Source of the DNA: Lapidilactobacillus gannanensis
GTDB taxonomy: Bacteria; Bacillota; Bacilli; Lactobacillales; Lactobacillaceae
Reading direction: 5' to 3'
NCBI RefSeq assembly: GCF_003946675.1
Contig: NZ_RHOT01000023.1
Location: forward strand, 1-39,065
DNA: 39,065 bases
The stretch's first letter is position 1; each line of letters opens with the position of its first letter. A model generated the notes under the pieces. The model was given only the letters and a program-made list of their open reading frames with translations. It searched no databases and was not told where the DNA came from. The position numbers were made by a program, and so were the translations under genes. Of the stretch, positions 17,320 to 26,278 are shown piece by piece.

Positions 17320-18258
17320 TTAGTGACGATTAAAGTTAAAGATCGGCCACCGCTGATGCAAAGTTGACCAGAGATTAGTCATTATAATTACAACAAATAA
17401 CAGTATTATAATGAAAATTGATGAAACACCTGGCATATTGTAAAAAACAATCGCAACCAAGACCATCATTAAGATTGAAAAAGCCCAACGTGATTGCGGA
17501 ATAACGAAAAATTCACCAATATTTTCACCAGAAATATGTTGAAATAGCCAATAACTTGCCAGGGTGCCACCAAATATGATGGCTAAATAAATACCAGCTA
17601 ACGGCCAAAACTTCATATCAGTCATTGGGTAAAGAAAATTATTCCACAAATCGAAATGGGGATGATCGAGATAGTAAACGACTTGTCCAGCAGTCCACCA
17701 AAAGGCAGCCAAGGCTAGTAAACTAAAAATAGCATTGCTAAAGAACAGACTAACGAAGGTCATCATAATCCAGGCCGCTTGGTTAATGAGCAGATTGGTT
17801 AGAATGATTAATAGTAGCTGGCTTAGGCTTACTTTCAATCCAGACCAAGATAAGGTTAGTGTCCAAATCAAAGTGAGACTACCCCAATAGATCAAGCCTA
17901 ACGTTAAAATTGGCCAAGCCCGCTCCCACCAAAGGGTTCTGAAAATTTGTTTGCGATTGTAGCCATTTGTTATGAGAAAGCTGTAAAAGCGTCCATTGTT
18001 GTCACGGACACCATTTAACCAGCCCCAAAACATGCTCAAAAAGAAGAACCCATAAGCTTGAGCAGGGAAATTAACATAAACATTAAAGTACCACGGTCCC
18101 GTTTGCTTTGGTTGGGCGAGTTGTTTAAGGATTATACTTTGGTGATAACTTGGCATCATTGTTAATCTCATCAGAATTAATAGAGCGGTCATGATTGCGG
18201 TGACTATCAGAATTGGTCGTTGGCGAAGACGAATGATTTTTTTCAAAGCAGTTGGCAT
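17320..18258 (-). CDS. ABC transporter permease, first of two paralogues
   Basis: A 312-aa polytopic membrane protein. The ATPase stop and this start share one base (TAATG), so translation is coupled. The N-terminus PTALKKIIRLRQRPIL matches its paralogue downstream, and NRKQIFRTLWWERAWPIL and LLINQAAW are conserved between the two, indicating a tandem duplication. Six or more hydrophobic helices, no ATPase motifs. Expected to form the membrane channel for the upstream ATPase. Confidence 0.82.
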   Translation of the reverse strand: MPTALKKIIRLRQRPILIVTAIMTALLILMRLTMMPSYHQSIILKQLAQPKQTGPWYFNVYVNFPAQAYGFFFLSMFWGWLNGVRDNNGRFYSFLITNGYNRKQIFRTLWWERAWPILTLGLIYWGSLTLIWTLTLSWSGLKVSLSQLLLIILTNLLINQAAWIMMTFVSLFFSNAIFSLLALAAFWWTAGQVVYYLDHPHFDLWNNFLYPMTDMKFWPLAGIYLAIIFGGTLASYWLFQHISGENIGEFFVIPQSRWAFSILMMVLVAIVFYNMPGVSSIFIIILLFVVIIMTNLWSTLHQRWPIFNFNRH

Positions 18259-19142
18259 TAAAGATCATCCTTTCCATAGGCGTATTCAACTTTAAAGAGA
18301 TCACTTAAGCTTAGTGGCAAGCTCTCCATCAAGACTGGGGCTAGTCCCTTTAAGTTCCGATCAATTTCCGGCGTGTAGGCTTTAAAGAAAACTTCAATTA
18401 CTCGACCGTGAATAGATAAGATCTGACCTTGGTCACTTAATAATTTAGGTACTTGATTCTGTCGAAAGACCAGCTGTAACTTTTTGCTTTGGGTACGAAA
18501 GGTTTCCAAACTGATATCAGCTACCAATTGTTCGTGCTTCAGGAATAACACGCGATCTGATAGGCCATCCAATTCAGTTAGGTTATGGGAAGCAATCAGA
18601 AAACCCTGTTGGTGATCAGTATTGGCCTTAATGATTAATTTAATGATGTCTTCGCGAACCAACAAATCCAATCCATCAAATGGCTCATCAAGTAGGATAA
18701 ACTTAGCGCCACTGGTGATTGCTAGGGCAATAGCTACATACGCTTGTTGGCCCTTAGAGAGATCGCGAAATCGTTTCTCTGGCGCTAGTTTTTGGTGGGC
18801 CATCAATTCACTGAATCGTTTCTGGTCGAAGTTAGGGTAAAGCTCAGCGTAAAAAGTGGCGACTGTTTTCAAGGCATAGCCTTTGAAGAAATTCTGTTGT
18901 GGATCAACCATAATGAGTTCTTGGCGGCCTGCTGGTGCGGTTGTGAAGGATTGCTGGTCAAGGGCAATCTCGCCTTGATCAATTCGATATTGTCCCGTTA
19001 GACAGCGCATCAGTGTGGTTTTACCTGCACCATTGCGACCAACAAGCCCGACAATTTCTCCAGCTGACCAGCTGAAAGTAATTTGTTGAAGAATTTGATG
19101 ATGTTGAATTTGTTTAGAAAGTTCTTTAACGGTTAATTTCAC
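18258..19142 (-). CDS. ABC transporter ATP-binding protein (YtrB-like)
   Basis: A 294-aa ATPase subunit. Walker A is GRNGAGKTT, the signature LSKGQQ, Walker B FILLDEPFDGLD, and the switch His is in IASHNLTEL. About 80 residues follow the ATPase core. I place the start at GTG 19142, where GGAGGAG from the end of the regulator gene is five bases upstream; the reading frame extends to 19175 but that part overlaps the regulator and lacks a ribosome site. The order regulator, ATPase, two permeases is that of the Bacillus ytr operon. Confidence 0.9.
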   Translation of the reverse strand: MKLTVKELSKQIQHHQILQQITFSWSAGEIVGLVGRNGAGKTTLMRCLTGQYRIDQGEIALDQQSFTTAPAGRQELIMVDPQQNFFKGYALKTVATFYAELYPNFDQKRFSELMAHQKLAPEKRFRDLSKGQQAYVAIALAITSGAKFILLDEPFDGLDLLVREDIIKLIIKANTDHQQGFLIASHNLTELDGLSDRVLFLKHEQLVADISLETFRTQSKKLQLVFRQNQVPKLLSDQGQILSIHGRVIEVFFKAYTPEIDRNLKGLAPVLMESLPLSLSDLFKVEYAYGKDDL

Positions 19143-19144
19143 AG

Positions 19145-19507
19145 TTACTCCTCCTGAAATTGTTCGGTTAACCAAGCTTGTAGTTGGTTTTGGGTCAAAC
19201 CCTGAGCGCGTGCTTCAACGACAAACTGTTGGAATTGATGATGTAATTTGGCGACTTGTTGCTGATTAACTTGTTCGGCTGGCTGACTAATAAATGACCC
19301 GCGACCTGGTTCGGTATAAATTTGCTGTTGGCTTTCGAGCAAACGATAAGTTTTTGCAACAGTATTAGGATTTAAATTTTCTTGAACGGCCATGTCGCGC
19401 ACAGATGGTAGCTTGTCACCGGGTTGCCAAATTCCTTGCAGAATTTCCGTTTTAATCTTAAAAGCAAGGCGTTCATAGTAGGCCTGACCTGAAAAATTCG
19501 GTGCCAT
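19145..19507 (-). CDS. GntR-family regulator, YtrA subfamily
   Basis: A 120-aa repressor-type protein: a GntR winged helix (about residues 8-75, with KLPSVRDMAVQENLNPNTVAK as the helix-turn-helix region) and the short C-terminal tail that marks the YtrA subfamily (about 50 residues, used for dimerisation). AAAGGAG precedes the ATG. It begins an operon with an ABC ATPase and two permeases and very likely represses it through the palindrome at 19527-19549. The ligand or signal is unknown; YtrA of Bacillus responds to some wall-targeting antibiotics. Confidence 0.92.
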   Translation of the reverse strand: MAPNFSGQAYYERLAFKIKTEILQGIWQPGDKLPSVRDMAVQENLNPNTVAKTYRLLESQQQIYTEPGRGSFISQPAEQVNQQQVAKLHHQFQQFVVEARAQGLTQNQLQAWLTEQFQEE

Positions 19508-19526
19508 CAGTAATCAACTCCTTTAC

Positions 19527-19561
19527 GTGTACTATTATACCTAGTACACTATTAAAAACAA
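19527..19561 (-). promoter_or_regulatory. Promoter and YtrA-type operator
   Basis: GTGTACT (19527-19533) and AGTACAC (19543-19549) form a perfect inverted repeat; on the minus strand a TATAAT lies between the arms (19539-19534) and TTGTTT lies 16 bases upstream (19561-19556). An operator covering the -10 element means binding blocks RNA polymerase. The half-site resembles the AGTGTA/TACACT type known for YtrA regulators. Confidence 0.75.
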
Positions 19562-19586
19562 GTGAAACTTTTATTTTATTTCCGAG

Positions 19587-19633
19587 AAAAAAAGTTGTTG
19601 CCCAACTCGAGTGAGTTTTGGCAACAACTTTTT
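19587..19633. terminator. Intrinsic terminator after the MFS gene
   Basis: AAGTTGTTGCC pairs with GGCAACAACTT, with A-rich and T-rich flanks. It ends minus-strand transcription from the MFS gene. Confidence 0.85.
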
Positions 19634-19661
19634 AATTCAGCAATATTATTTAAAATAGCAG

Positions 19662-20915
19662 TTAGTTTTTCTGGCGAATTAATTTTGGTAAATATAAGAA
19701 AATGACTAGGCCAATCACGAAAAGGATACTTAATGAAGCTGCACCAATTGTTGAGCGCCCAGTAATCTGGGTGACAACACTGACAATGACGGGGCCTAAA
19801 ACGGCTGAGAATTTACCAAGGATATTGTAGAAACCGAAGAATTCACTACCGGATTCTTTGGGGATGAGTTTACCGAAGTAAGAGCGGCTTAGCGCTTGAA
19901 TCCCGCCTTGACTGGTTCCGATTAGCACGGCTAAGAACCAGAAATCAGCGGTTGTATTTAATTTCAAAGCATAGAGGCAAATAAACAGATAAATAATAAT
20001 CCCAGTTAGGATGCCAACGCGGGTTGATGTTTTATTCGCCAACCAACTATAGAGCAGTGAAAACGGAAAGGCAATCAGTTGGACAACCAGCAGCACAATC
20101 ATCAAAGTGGTGGTAGTGATGCCAATATCCATCCCAATTGAAGTCGCCATGGTGAAGATGGTGTCAACACCGTCAATGTAGAAGAAGTAGGCAATTAAGA
20201 ACCAAGCCACTTCTTTGTACTGACGAATGTGCTTTAAAGTTTGCCAAACGCGTTTGAAACTGTCACGAACGGGATGGCGATCCGGTTCAATCGCATAAAC
20301 TTGTTGGACGTTTTTCAATAGTGGGGCATAGAAAATCAGCCACCAAACCGCGGCTAAGGCGAAACTCCAGCGAGCAACGCCAAAACTTGATAATTGGCCA
20401 AAGCCCTTGGTAAGTTGCAGAATTAAGAACAGAATGAACGCCATAACGCCACCCAAGTAACCAAAGCCGTAACCATAGGAGGACAGTGAATCCATATCGT
20501 TATTAGGCGCAACGTCAGTCAAAAAACTATCGTAAAAAAGATTGGCCGCTGAATAGCCGATGATGGAGAGGATGTAGACGGCTAAAAGCCAGCGCCATTG
20601 GGAAGTGGGAATAAAACTGAGCCCCAAAGTAGTCAAGATACCAACCCAGGTAAAGAAGTTAAGCATCTTTTTCTTAAAGCCGCGATAATCAGCTAACGCG
20701 CCTAAAACTGGTGCTAATAACGAAACAATCAAAGTGCCGAAACTATTGGCATAACCCCAGTAAGCTGTCGAATTGGCGGCGCTGACACCACTGCTTTGAG
20801 CGACAGCCTTGAAGTAAACCGGTAATACGGCCGTTGTAATAATAATGCCGTAACCGGAGTTGGCCCAATCGTAAAAGATCCAACTCCATTGTTGTTTGCT
20901 AAATTTGTTTTTCAT
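19662..20915 (-). CDS. MFS transporter, UMF1 (Atg22-like) family
   Basis: A 417-aa transporter of about twelve membrane helices. The start WIFYDWANSGYGIIITTAVLP is the hallmark of the UMF1/BtlA-like family, and GALADYRGFKKK is the MFS loop after helix 2. A second family segment, GTSQGGIQALSRSYFGKLIPKE, lies in the C-terminal half. AGGAGG precedes the ATG. It starts eight bases after the phosphodiesterase gene and is its likely partner. The family has related yeast vacuolar amino-acid effluxers, but bacterial substrates are unknown. A link to phosphodiesterase products is only inferred. Confidence 0.88.
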   Translation of the reverse strand: MKNKFSKQQWSWIFYDWANSGYGIIITTAVLPVYFKAVAQSSGVSAANSTAYWGYANSFGTLIVSLLAPVLGALADYRGFKKKMLNFFTWVGILTTLGLSFIPTSQWRWLLAVYILSIIGYSAANLFYDSFLTDVAPNNDMDSLSSYGYGFGYLGGVMAFILFLILQLTKGFGQLSSFGVARWSFALAAVWWLIFYAPLLKNVQQVYAIEPDRHPVRDSFKRVWQTLKHIRQYKEVAWFLIAYFFYIDGVDTIFTMATSIGMDIGITTTTLMIVLLVVQLIAFPFSLLYSWLANKTSTRVGILTGIIIYLFICLYALKLNTTADFWFLAVLIGTSQGGIQALSRSYFGKLIPKESGSEFFGFYNILGKFSAVLGPVIVSVVTQITGRSTIGAASLSILFVIGLVIFLYLPKLIRQKN

Positions 20916-20923
20916 ATGTCCTC

Positions 20924-22207
20924 CTACTTAAAAATCTCGCTTAAGGCATGACCAGGTAGTGGCTCTGGAAATTCGAGACCGAGTAGCTGGGCAAAGGTTG
21001 GTGCTTCATCGACTAAATTAGCCTGTTCGATTTCAACGCCAGCTTTAACAGCGGGGCCATTGAACAGAATCGTGGTCTGATAGTCGGGCTTATCTGGATC
21101 GTAACCGTGAACGCCGTGGTAACGGTCGGGAGTGCCTAGACTACCCGGGTCGACTTGCTCGACAATCTCAGGACGATCACTTTCATCAGTAAAGTAGTAG
21201 CCTTCGTTGGCCTCAACCATCAAGGTGCATTCAGGATCAGCACCACGCTGACTGGCAGCTTTGCGACTATAAATTTTTTCGACGCCCTCGACTTGACTGA
21301 TAGCTTGGCGTAACTCAGCCAGTTTCGTGAAGTTTTTGGTGTAGATATAGGTGCTACCGTCACAGGTTTTTGCCATAACTGACCATTCCTTAAAAGTTTG
21401 ATCGGCAGCAGGTTTGAGCCAACCTTTCTGGGCAAATAATGTATTTAAGTGAATCATTTTATCGACATTGATTTGGTAGTGGTCGCCTAGGATCACAAAA
21501 TTGGTGTCCTCATAAAAGCCACCATCTTTCGTTGCTTGAATCATTTCAGCAACTTGTTGGTCTAATGTGTGTAAAGCAGTCATTGCTTCAGCAGAACGAA
21601 CGCCATAACGGTGGCGCATGCTATCCATAGCAACTAAATGAATCATGGTCAGGTCAGGCCGCTTATTCTTCAATGTATCAACGGCGCACGCCGTAATGAA
21701 CGCGTCTAATTGTGGCTGATGGATGCCATCACGGAGCTGACCATATTTATGATTTAACTCAAGAATAAATAGGGGTGAGCTTGCTTTCAATGAGACCAGC
21801 ACTTGATTAGTCCAAATACGATTAGGAAAAATTTCGGCCAGATTATAAGTGATTTTACTACCAGCGGTAACGGGCCACAAAAAGGCAGCAGTTTTCAAGC
21901 CCTGCTCACGAGCTAAGTCATAAAGTGTTGGTACTTTGACATCTTTTTGATACCAATACCAATCAGGTGAACGCCGCTCTGGTTGAATTTTGGTATTGTT
22001 GACGATCCCATGGGCGCTTGGGTATTGACCAGTGATGATGGTGGTGTGCGAAGGATAAGTTAGCGTGGGATAAATACCCGTGACTGATTTGGCCCAAGCA
22101 CCGGTGTGAATCAGCTTTTTTAAGGTTGGTAATTCATCTTGGTGCTCGCGTAAATCGCGAAAGCCCAGAGAATCTAATGAAATAATGACCATATGTCGAT
22201 TTGCCAT
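20924..22207 (-). CDS. Alkaline-phosphatase-superfamily nucleotide pyrophosphatase/phosphodiesterase
   Basis: A 427-aa metal-dependent enzyme of the NPP family. It hydrolyses phosphodiester or pyrophosphate bonds using two metal ions. Visible ligands and the nucleophile are Asp in ISLDSLGF, Thr in YPTLTYPSHTT (nucleophile), Asp and His in AMDSMRHRYG, Asp-His in ILGDHYQ and His in YHGVHGY. There is no signal peptide or membrane segment, so it appears cytoplasmic, which is less usual for the family. AAAGGAAG precedes the ATG. It is first in a two-gene operon with a UMF1 transporter. The natural substrate is unknown. Confidence 0.9.
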   Translation of the reverse strand: MANRHMVIISLDSLGFRDLREHQDELPTLKKLIHTGAWAKSVTGIYPTLTYPSHTTIITGQYPSAHGIVNNTKIQPERRSPDWYWYQKDVKVPTLYDLAREQGLKTAAFLWPVTAGSKITYNLAEIFPNRIWTNQVLVSLKASSPLFILELNHKYGQLRDGIHQPQLDAFITACAVDTLKNKRPDLTMIHLVAMDSMRHRYGVRSAEAMTALHTLDQQVAEMIQATKDGGFYEDTNFVILGDHYQINVDKMIHLNTLFAQKGWLKPAADQTFKEWSVMAKTCDGSTYIYTKNFTKLAELRQAISQVEGVEKIYSRKAASQRGADPECTLMVEANEGYYFTDESDRPEIVEQVDPGSLGTPDRYHGVHGYDPDKPDYQTTILFNGPAVKAGVEIEQANLVDEAPTFAQLLGLEFPEPLPGHALSEIFK

Positions 22208-22258
22208 ACTGAAAACTTCCTTTATCAGGTGATAAATGATTTATTTAAGATTACTTAA

Positions 22259-22287
22259 ATTATACGCCACTTAAGATTGAGATGTAA
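22259..22287 (-). promoter_or_regulatory. Promoter of the phosphodiesterase-MFS operon
   Basis: On the minus strand TTACAT (22287-22282), a 17-base spacer and TATAAT (22264-22259). This gives a leader of about 45 nt before the ATG at 22207. Confidence 0.65.
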
Positions 22288-22762
22288 TGACTAGTTAAGT
22301 GTCATCAGATTCCTCAGCAATAGAATTAGTATGTTTTGATAGATTCCATTTAGGCCGGCCGTGATTAAATATTTTTGAATAATGATTGTGTCATGATCAG
22401 TGTCATTAGTGAAATTGAAATAACGAGAGTTTCAAAGTGCTTTTATAATGATGCTTGCTTAAATAAAAAGCTTATTATAGTATAAAAATGCAAAGTAAAT
22501 ATTGTGGCAATGGTCTTATGATTACGATATCTTAATAGTATGATAAAGCTAACGTTTGTATGGGGACTAACGCTGTTATGAGACCAGCTCGTTTAATGAA
22601 ATCATGGTATTAATGAGCGATTAAATAATTTTAAATCTGGATTTATGACAATTAATGAATGATTATTGTGGCAATAACTTTTGAGCAATCTTGATGGGAG
22701 TCAAGGTTTTGAATAGTAATTACTAAATTCTCGATTAACTATCAAATTTCAAATTTATCAGT
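22288..22762. other. Non-coding stretch ahead of the pilus locus with a repeated ATTGTGGCAAT site
   Basis: No open reading frame with a ribosome site is visible. The short palindrome ATTG-TGG-CAAT occurs twice, at 22501-22511 and 22665-22675. A possible promoter (TTGCTT at 22455, TATAGT or TATAAA between 22476 and 22486) would start a plus-strand transcript that reaches the terminator at 22763. This could be a regulatory leader or a small RNA. Confidence 0.4.
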
Positions 22763-22805
22763 GCTAGTCATCTTGCAAACTCGTTTGCTGGCATGGCTTT
22801 TTTTA
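22763..22805 (+). terminator. Terminator upstream of the pilus genes
   Basis: A hairpin (AGTCAT with ATGGCT and TGCAAAC with GTTTGCT around a two-base loop) is followed by seven T. It points toward the pilin gene but has no gene before it, so it would end a leader or small RNA. Confidence 0.75.
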
Positions 22806-22965
22806 TTGAAAAAGTCAGTGATTTATCGTTTATCCAATTGTTCTTGGAGGATGACGTGGTTCTAATATTTTTTTATTTGTTAATGACGAAGTTTATCGAT
22901 GAACTAGAACTAGCTTAGAAGTCGTAATGAAGAATTGATGCTGTAAATAATTGGGGGTTTTATTA

Positions 22966-24572
22966 ATGAAACGTAAATTTATGATTAGGGCTTTATTTAT
23001 GAGCCTATTATTGTTAGCTACAGTTGGTTTGACTACTAGTGTTAAGCAAGCGACTGTTTTTGCAGATACAGTTGATGCAACAATTGATGATTCCAGTACT
23101 CGGAGTATCACAATCCACAAATATGCTGGTACAGCTGCACAGGCAACCGGTAAAAATGAGAGTGCCACCGGGACCACTACTGATGCACCTGCGAGTACTT
23201 CCACACCACTTGCCAATGTTCAATTTACTATTCAAAAAGTAGTACCAAAAACTGGTGAAACTTCAGATAGTATTGTAGCAAGCAATCCAGATACTTATCA
23301 AATGTCTGGTGATCCTTTCAAGGGTTCAACTAATGCAGATGGTACTTACAAGCAAAATTTAGGTACTGGAACGGATGTTGATGGCTTATACTTGGTCACT
23401 GAGTTAGCGTCACTTTCAATTGCAACACCAACGCCAGCATTTATCGTGAGTGTGCCGCAAGTAAATGCAGACGCGACTTCAGGAACTAATAATTCAGTGA
23501 ATTATGATGTCAATGTTTATCCTAAAAATGAAGTTGTTAGTACGACGTTAAATCCAACGATTGCTTTTCACAGTACCCTTGATAATCCGCTTGGTACTAC
23601 TGATAATCCGGATACGCAGATGACCTCGACCATGTCCCAAGGTCATGTGATTTATAAATATACTATTGATACGCCAACAGATATTACTAGTATACTTCAG
23701 TGCTAAAGTTTGTTAGTGATTCTATAGAAGAATTTCCAGACCAAGTTAAGAAAAATAATATGGATATCTCCGGTCCTGATGCTGATATTCGTGTATTTTA
23801 CCAAACTTCTGATGGTACAGTAGCACGATTGAATTCCAGTGATATAGACGCCGAAAATCATAGTGTAGGTTTGCCGATTACGATAAGCTCCTCTGGTATG
23901 GATAAGGTGAAAGGTTCAAAAAAAATTTTTGTATTAATTAATACTACGGTAAGAGCACTTGCTGCTACAAGCAGTGTACCAGCGACAACTGTAGCGCCAA
24001 ATAATTTTACAGTCACTTACAAAAATTCGGTTGGGATTACTACGACTGAGCGCCCGCAGTCTTCAGTGAATGTCTACTTCGGTAACGTAAATGCGAAAGT
24101 GGTTGATAATAATCAAAGTCCACTGTCAGGTGCAACCTTTCATGTAGCCGCTTCCTTGGCAGATGCTAAAGCTGGGAAATGGCTACAACTCTCCAAACTT
24201 AAGGACGATGATACAAATTATGGCATCACTGAACCTGTTATTTTAACCTCCGATGCTGATGGTAATGTCTCATTAACCGGCTTACAGGTTGATTCTACTA
24301 CAAAAGAACAGAAGTATTATTTAGTTCAGACTAACGCACCATCTGGTTATGACCGCGATAGTGGTATTCGTGAAGTAACTGCTTCAGCAGATACAGTTCT
24401 AGATGCCACGTTTGTTGATAGTAAATCATTTTTACCTAATTTTCCGTTATCCGGTTCTAAGATGAATCTTTATCTGATAATTGTGGCTGCACTACTCGTT
24501 GTTATTGCGGGGGCATTGATTGTTGTTTACAATAGTCGGCGGCGTCATGGTGATCATCGTTCTGCTCGTTAA
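22966..24572 (+). pseudogene. Backbone pilin (SpaA-type), interrupted by a frameshift
   Basis: Two adjacent frames together encode one pilin of about 535 aa. The ATG at 22966 follows GGGGG. The first part has a signal peptide (cleavage near VFA-DT), the IHKY lysine strand and the pilin motif VNVYPK, whose Lys is the polymerisation site. It ends in a premature TAA at 23704. The second frame (from 23691) carries the rest: an E-box-like YYLVQTNAPSGYD with Gln in place of the usual Glu, and a sorting signal FPLSG, a hydrophobic helix and a basic tail. Adding one T between 23691 and 23692 restores a continuous reading (DITSYTSVLKFVSD), so a one-base deletion is the simplest cause. Sequencing error cannot be excluded. 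Confidence 0.85.
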
Positions 24573-24619
24573 TGCCACTGTTGGTTGTCAAGTATCAACC
24601 GGAAAGTGGAGGTGAGCCA

Positions 24620-25324
24620 ATGTTTTTTCGAGGTAGTCATGATTTAGAACAAGATTGGAAAATAATTAGAAATTGGTTACTTATTAGTAGCCTTTTACTG
24701 GTAGGACTCTGCTGTTATCAACCGACGCAAGCCGCTCAGGCAGCAATAGTGAAGATTGATAAGTTGATTACTATTAAGACCTCGAATCAAACAGTCACGC
24801 AACAAACAGCACCACTGGCAGGAGTCCATTATCAGCTACAGGCAGTGACACCAACTAATTCGCAACGTCAGCCCCAAGTGTCTGATCCACAGTCTTATCG
24901 AATTTCAATTGGTAGTCGGTTATTCACGGTAACACTGATTACGGATCAAGCTGGTCACGCAATTTATCGGAATGATTCGTTATCAGCTGGGTATTACCTG
25001 TTAAGTGAACAGGTTTCCACGAGTGTTCCTAAGCCAGCAACACCAGTTTTGATTTATTTTGCTGACCATGGTTTAGCTGGTGCGGCTAATGATGAGTTTG
25101 ATTATGTGCCTAAGTCTGGGTTAACATCAGCAGCTAAATCACCAGCAACAATAACTTCCAGTCCAGCAACAGGCAATAGTGCTAATGAACTTGGACCTAA
25201 TGCTAAAATCATGCAGTCTAGTGGGCACGTATTGCCAAGTTGGTTGATTTTAGTATTCGGCGGAACTTTTTTATTAGCCATTGGTGGCGTAGTTTTTAAA
25301 CCAGCACGGCAGAAAAATTCTTAA
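24620..25324 (+). CDS. Small secreted pilin-like protein (possible minor pilin)
   Basis: A 234-aa secreted protein. The ATG at 24620 has GGAGG seven bases upstream; the frame also runs back to an ATG at 24572 that overlaps the previous stop. A signal peptide (about 20-40, ending QAAQA) is followed by one SpaA-like beta domain: VKIDKLITI resembles the isopeptide Lys strand, PLAGVHYQLQ the strand that follows, and GYYLLSEQV the E-box region. FDYVPKSG recalls a pilin motif. The C-terminus has a hydrophobic helix and basic tail (KPARQKNS), but the residues before it are VLPSW, not LPxTG. Anchoring by sortase is therefore uncertain. It lies between the backbone pilin and the sortases. Confidence 0.75.
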   Translation: MFFRGSHDLEQDWKIIRNWLLISSLLLVGLCCYQPTQAAQAAIVKIDKLITIKTSNQTVTQQTAPLAGVHYQLQAVTPTNSQRQPQVSDPQSYRISIGSRLFTVTLITDQAGHAIYRNDSLSAGYYLLSEQVSTSVPKPATPVLIYFADHGLAGAANDEFDYVPKSGLTSAAKSPATITSSPATGNSANELGPNAKIMQSSGHVLPSWLILVFGGTFLLAIGGVVFKPARQKNS

Positions 25325-25327
25325 ATA

Positions 25328-25363
25328 AAATCAGACGTTACCTGGTATGGTAGCGTCTGATTT
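25328..25363 (+). terminator. Intercistronic hairpin between pilins and sortases
   Basis: AAATCAGACG and CGTCTGATTT pair, with an inner TACC/GGTA step, followed by a mixed T-rich tail. It probably reduces, rather than stops, transcription into the sortase genes. Confidence 0.6.
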
Positions 25364-25396
25364 CATTTATTGAAAATAAGGAGGGCGTGTGTTTCG

Positions 25397-26278
25397 ATGA
25401 AGATGAAGAACTCAGATAAGCAAAAGCGCTCACCGTGGCTGTTAGTGATGAGTGTGGTGCTACTATTAGCGGCAGCATGTTTATTACTTTATCCGTACCT
25501 GCGAACAACTCAGCAAATGGCGGCCAATCAAAAAGCTGCACTGACGGTTGAAAGAAGCGTCACTCCAAAAAAGAATGATCGGCAAGAATCAATCAATCAA
25601 GCAATTAATCAGTACAATCAGTTAGTGGTTCAGCAGCAACAGATGAACCAAATTGGTGGTACTAATGCCAGTCGAGACCGCTTAGCTTTAGTTAGGAAGT
25701 TTCAACCAGAATTACGACATCCTCTGGGGTTTGTCACAGTGCCAGCAATTAAAATGTCAAGTATGCCTTTTTATTATGGTGATGATGATTGGGCACTAAC
25801 TCATGGTGCTGGCTTATTACCGTGGACGAGTATTCCTAACGGTCGACGGGGGACATTAGCCGAAATTACCAGTCATACAGGAATGAGTCAGGTTTTTTTT
25901 GATAACATTCGTTATCTTAAGAAAGGGGATCTGATTTATGTGACGGTGGTTAATCAAGAATTCGCTTATAAAGTAACTCGACGGCTTGTCCTCGATCCCA
26001 ATCAGCCCAGTAGTATTCGCACTTCATATGCCAAAAAAAATCAAGACCAGATTGCCTTAATGACTTGCACACCTCGGTACATCAATAATCGCCGTTTAGT
26101 GGTTTATGCTCGCCGAACTAAATTGAAACAAGCACATCACACCCCGGTTCAAATACGTTCTCAGTGGACACCTGAGAATATTATGGCCTTGCTTAGTATT
26201 ATTCCGTTGTTAGCAATTATCGTTATTCTCTGGCTGTGGTGGCGTAATCGTAGAAAAGATCGTGGGCAAGATGAATAA
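25397..26278 (+). CDS. Class C (pilin-polymerising) sortase
   Basis: A 293-aa sortase with membrane helices at both ends (about 13-35 and 265-287), the topology of class C enzymes. The catalytic residues are His160 (ITSHTGMSQVFFDNIRYLKKGD), Cys224 (LMTCTPRYINN) and Arg232/233. The sequence around His has Ser where TGH is usual. Between the N-terminal helix and the core there is a Gln-rich linker. I see no DPW-type lid motif. AAGGAGGG lies eleven bases before the ATG. It overlaps the next sortase by eight bases. It would join pilin subunits between the YPK lysine and the sorting signal. Confidence 0.9.
   Translation: MKMKNSDKQKRSPWLLVMSVVLLLAAACLLLYPYLRTTQQMAANQKAALTVERSVTPKKNDRQESINQAINQYNQLVVQQQQMNQIGGTNASRDRLALVRKFQPELRHPLGFVTVPAIKMSSMPFYYGDDDWALTHGAGLLPWTSIPNGRRGTLAEITSHTGMSQVFFDNIRYLKKGDLIYVTVVNQEFAYKVTRRLVLDPNQPSSIRTSYAKKNQDQIALMTCTPRYINNRRLVVYARRTKLKQAHHTPVQIRSQWTPENIMALLSIIPLLAIIVILWLWWRNRRKDRGQDE

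Noticed and set aside
22551..22590. 13-codon leader peptide (MIKLTFVWGLTLL) ahead of the pilus locus
   Set aside because: No ribosome site and no codon run typical of an attenuator; too short to support.
22893..23242. Several frames of 60-110 codons overlapping the pilin start
   Set aside because: They are low-complexity shadows of the Ala/Thr-rich pilin; only the frame with the signal peptide and GGGGG site is credible.
23700..24572. Independent gene starting at GTG 23700
   Set aside because: No ribosome site or signal peptide; the protein is the missing second half of the upstream pilin, and one added base joins them.
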